Position numbers and translations under genes: made by a program. This document shows positions 62,382-64,000 of a stretch of 64,000 bases of DNA, in pieces (the first letter of the stretch is position 1; the number at the start of each line of letters is the position of its first letter). Location of the stretch: positions 63,670 through 127,669 of the forward strand of contig NZ_JAIKTS010000003.1 of assembly GCF_023556335.1 (NCBI RefSeq), in the 5' to 3' direction. The stretch comes from Stenotrophomonas mori (lineage in GTDB: Bacteria; Pseudomonadota; Gammaproteobacteria; Xanthomonadales; Xanthomonadaceae). The notes under the pieces are model-generated. The model searched no databases. It was not told the DNA's origin and was given only the letters and a program-made list of their open reading frames with translations.

Positions 62382-62876
62382 ATGCAGAGTGTGGAAGTCG
62401 TCATGCGGGTCATGGCGGTCGGTGCCGTCGCCACGGCGGTGACCGATCTGTGGGCGGCGATGCTGCGACGGCTCGGGCGTCCTGTCCTGGACTATGCGCT
62501 GCTTGGCCGCTGGCTCGGGCACCTGCGCCGCGGGCGCTGGCGGCATGCACCGATCCAGGCCGCCGCGCCGGTCCGGTGCGAGCGCCTGCTGGGCTGGCTG
62601 GCGCACTACGCCATCGGCATCGGCATGGCCGCGGCATTGCTGGCCGTGCTGGGCAGCGGCTGGTTGCGGGCACCGACGCTGGCGCCGGCGCTGGCCTTCG
62701 GGGTCGTCAGCGTGGCGCTGCCGTTCCTGGTGATGCAGCCGGCCTTCGGGGCCGGCATCGCCGCCGCGCGCGTGCCGCGGCCGTGGCCGGCACGGCTGCA
62801 GAGCGTCGCCACCCATGCGCTGTTCGGCCTGGGGCTGTACTTGGGGGCGCGGGTGTTGTCGATTTTTATTGTTTGA
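62382..62876 (+). CDS. DUF2938 family membrane protein
   Basis: 164 residues with four hydrophobic segments (about 8-25, 66-85, 92-118, 141-162). The N-terminal VEVVMRVMAVGAVATAVTDL and WLAHYAIGIGMAAALLAVLG agree with DUF2938 proteins of xanthomonads and other proteobacteria. Function unknown. Divergent regulator of MerR type suggests induction by a small molecule or metal. The start ATG follows AAGGCGGGAAAACG. Confidence 0.8.
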   Translation: MQSVEVVMRVMAVGAVATAVTDLWAAMLRRLGRPVLDYALLGRWLGHLRRGRWRHAPIQAAAPVRCERLLGWLAHYAIGIGMAAALLAVLGSGWLRAPTLAPALAFGVVSVALPFLVMQPAFGAGIAAARVPRPWPARLQSVATHALFGLGLYLGARVLSIFIV

Positions 62877-62945
62877 AATCAACGGGTTGATGGATCCGCT
62901 TGCGGGGCTGCTAGCCTTTCCTTCCCTTGTGGACGGAACAACGCC

Positions 62946-63692
62946 ATGACCATCGATTCGCAGTCGGACATCGACGGCCTGCGCCGCGTCGGCCGGTTGG
63001 TCGCGCAGGTGCGCGAGGCCATGCTCGCCGCGGCACGGCCGGGCATGACCACCGCCGAGCTGGACCGTGTCGGCGAGCGGCTGCTTGCCGACCAGGGCGC
63101 GCAGCCCGCGCCGCGGCTGACCTACGGGTTTCCGGGCATCACCTGCATCAGCGTCAACGAAGAGGCCGCCCACGGCGTGCCCGGCGAGCGGGTGCTTGCC
63201 GCCGGCGACGTGCTGAACGTGGACGTGTCGGCCGAGCTGGGCGGCTATTTCGCCGACACCGGCGGTACCCGGGTCCTGCCCGAGGCCGCGCCGCGCGATC
63301 TGCGGCTGTGCCATGCCGCGCGCAGCGCCCTGGACAATGCCTTGAAGGTGGCGCGTGCCGGGCAGCCGCTGAACCTGATCGGCGCGGCGATCGAGCAGAC
63401 CGCGCGCCGTTTCGGGTTCCGGGTGATCGAGAACCTCGGCAGCCATGGCGTGGGGCGCGCATTGCACGAAGAGCCGGAGCATATCCCCGGCTATTACGAC
63501 CCGCAGGACACGCGCCGGCTGCACGACGGCATGGTGATCACCATCGAGCCGTTCCTGTCCACGCGCAGCCGCCGGGTCGAGGAGGGGGACGACGGCTGGA
63601 CCTTGCTGGGCACTCCCGGCAACCGGTCGGCGCAGTACGAGCACACCTTGATCGTCACCCGCGGCGAGCCGATCGTGGTTACGCTGCACTGA
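62946..63692 (+). CDS. map: Methionine aminopeptidase, type I
   Basis: 248 residues. Metal ligands are in place: Asp93 and Asp104 (NVDVSAELGGYFADTG), His167 (SHGVGRALHEEP), Glu201 (ITIEPF) and Glu232 (YEHTLIV); substrate His76 is in AAHGVPGE. There is no N-terminal extension. It removes N-terminal Met from nascent proteins. The essential copy usually sits beside rpsB/tsf; this isolated one, close to the MerR-DUF2938 pair, is probably a second copy. Confidence 0.93.
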   Translation: MTIDSQSDIDGLRRVGRLVAQVREAMLAAARPGMTTAELDRVGERLLADQGAQPAPRLTYGFPGITCISVNEEAAHGVPGERVLAAGDVLNVDVSAELGGYFADTGGTRVLPEAAPRDLRLCHAARSALDNALKVARAGQPLNLIGAAIEQTARRFGFRVIENLGSHGVGRALHEEPEHIPGYYDPQDTRRLHDGMVITIEPFLSTRSRRVEEGDDGWTLLGTPGNRSAQYEHTLIVTRGEPIVVTLH

Positions 63693-63775
63693 GTGTGCCG
63701 CCCGCCGCGCGGCATCGACGCGGCGTGCACGTGGGCACGGCCAGGGTGGAGGTCCCGCTGCCCCCTCCCTGCCGC

Positions 63776-64000
63776 ATGAAGACGCCGCCGCCACGGACCC
63801 CCGATGGCCGCTACCTGGTCGTACGCGGCCGGCTGTGGCGCATGGCCGATCCCCGCCTGCCGGATGCGCAGCGCCAGCAGGCGGTGCGGGCGCTGATGGC
63901 CGCACGCCGCGCGGTGGGGCTGGCGCGGCGGCGCGGGGACCGGGAAGCGCTGGCGCGCGCCGGCGCCGCGGTCGATGCGGCCAAGCGGCAGCTGGGCGAG
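63776..64000 (+). CDS. Hypothetical protein, N-terminal part (runs off the window)
   Basis: 75 codons in frame to the last base, starting MKTPPPRTPDGRYLVVRGRL. WRMADPRLPDAQRQQAV and DAAKRQLGE continue a very basic, helical protein. The pattern (RGRLWR then a conserved D-P-x-L and AARRAV) is that of a short conserved proteobacterial hypothetical family. No function can be given. Distance from map is 83 bases. Confidence 0.6.
   Translation, partial: MKTPPPRTPDGRYLVVRGRLWRMADPRLPDAQRQQAVRALMAARRAVGLARRRGDREALARAGAAVDAAKRQLGE

Overview
The window is high-GC DNA from a gammaproteobacterium of the family Xanthomonadaceae (Xanthomonas/Stenotrophomonas/Pseudoxanthomonas/Lysobacter group; genus not resolved). 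The evidence is the lipopolysaccharide locus ending at etfA/etfB, the order etfAB - rmlBACD - xanBA - scoAB, a LytTR response regulator next to hemC, and a lone opgH.

Region 1 (1-21.65 kb) is the right part of an O-antigen/surface-polysaccharide cluster: the ABC exporter (Wzm tail, Wzt), large multidomain glycosyltransferases, and an inserted-looking block of lower GC. That block encodes phosphonate synthesis: a cytidylyltransferase-PEP mutase fusion, phosphonopyruvate decarboxylase and a phosphonoacetaldehyde-reductase-like iron alcohol dehydrogenase. These are followed by a TagF-like/Stealth double phosphotransferase, a hexapeptide acetyltransferase, a sulfotransferase-like protein, a further glycosyltransferase and an OafA-type acyltransferase. 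Together they suggest a surface glycan carrying 2-hydroxyethylphosphonate and phosphodiester-linked sugar.

Region 2 (21.7-33 kb) is the conserved flank: etfBA, dTDP-rhamnose genes rmlBACD, GDP-mannose/sugar phosphate genes xanB and xanA, 3-oxoacid CoA-transferase scoAB, and a convergent glycosyltransferase.

Region 3 (33-51 kb) is mostly housekeeping: opgH (osmoregulated glucans), a carboxylesterase, a LytTR regulator, hemC, DUF481, a WYL regulator, a lipocalin, a prolyl oligopeptidase, gph, dinB and the fabAB operon. It also holds a Fur-box-headed cluster in which a FepA-type siderophore receptor has been reduced to its two ends, followed by an IroE-like esterase and a YncE-like beta-propeller.

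Region 4 (51.4-60.3 kb) is a complete lasso-peptide locus: XRE regulator with palindromic operator, TonB-dependent receptor, lasso isopeptidase (S9 family), and on the other strand a GntR regulator, a 47-residue precursor (A), the fused RRE-protease (B) and the cyclase (C). The precursor was too short for routine ORF calling; its 21-residue core begins at Gly27 after a leader ending Thr-Lys, with Glu34 placed for an 8-residue ring. No ABC exporter is present, as is usual for isopeptidase-type clusters.

Region 5 (60.6-64 kb) holds a beta-lactamase-fold serine hydrolase, a MerR regulator divergent from a DUF2938 membrane protein, a second methionine aminopeptidase, and a partial gene of unknown function. 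No tRNA, rRNA, CRISPR array or insertion sequence was recognised.
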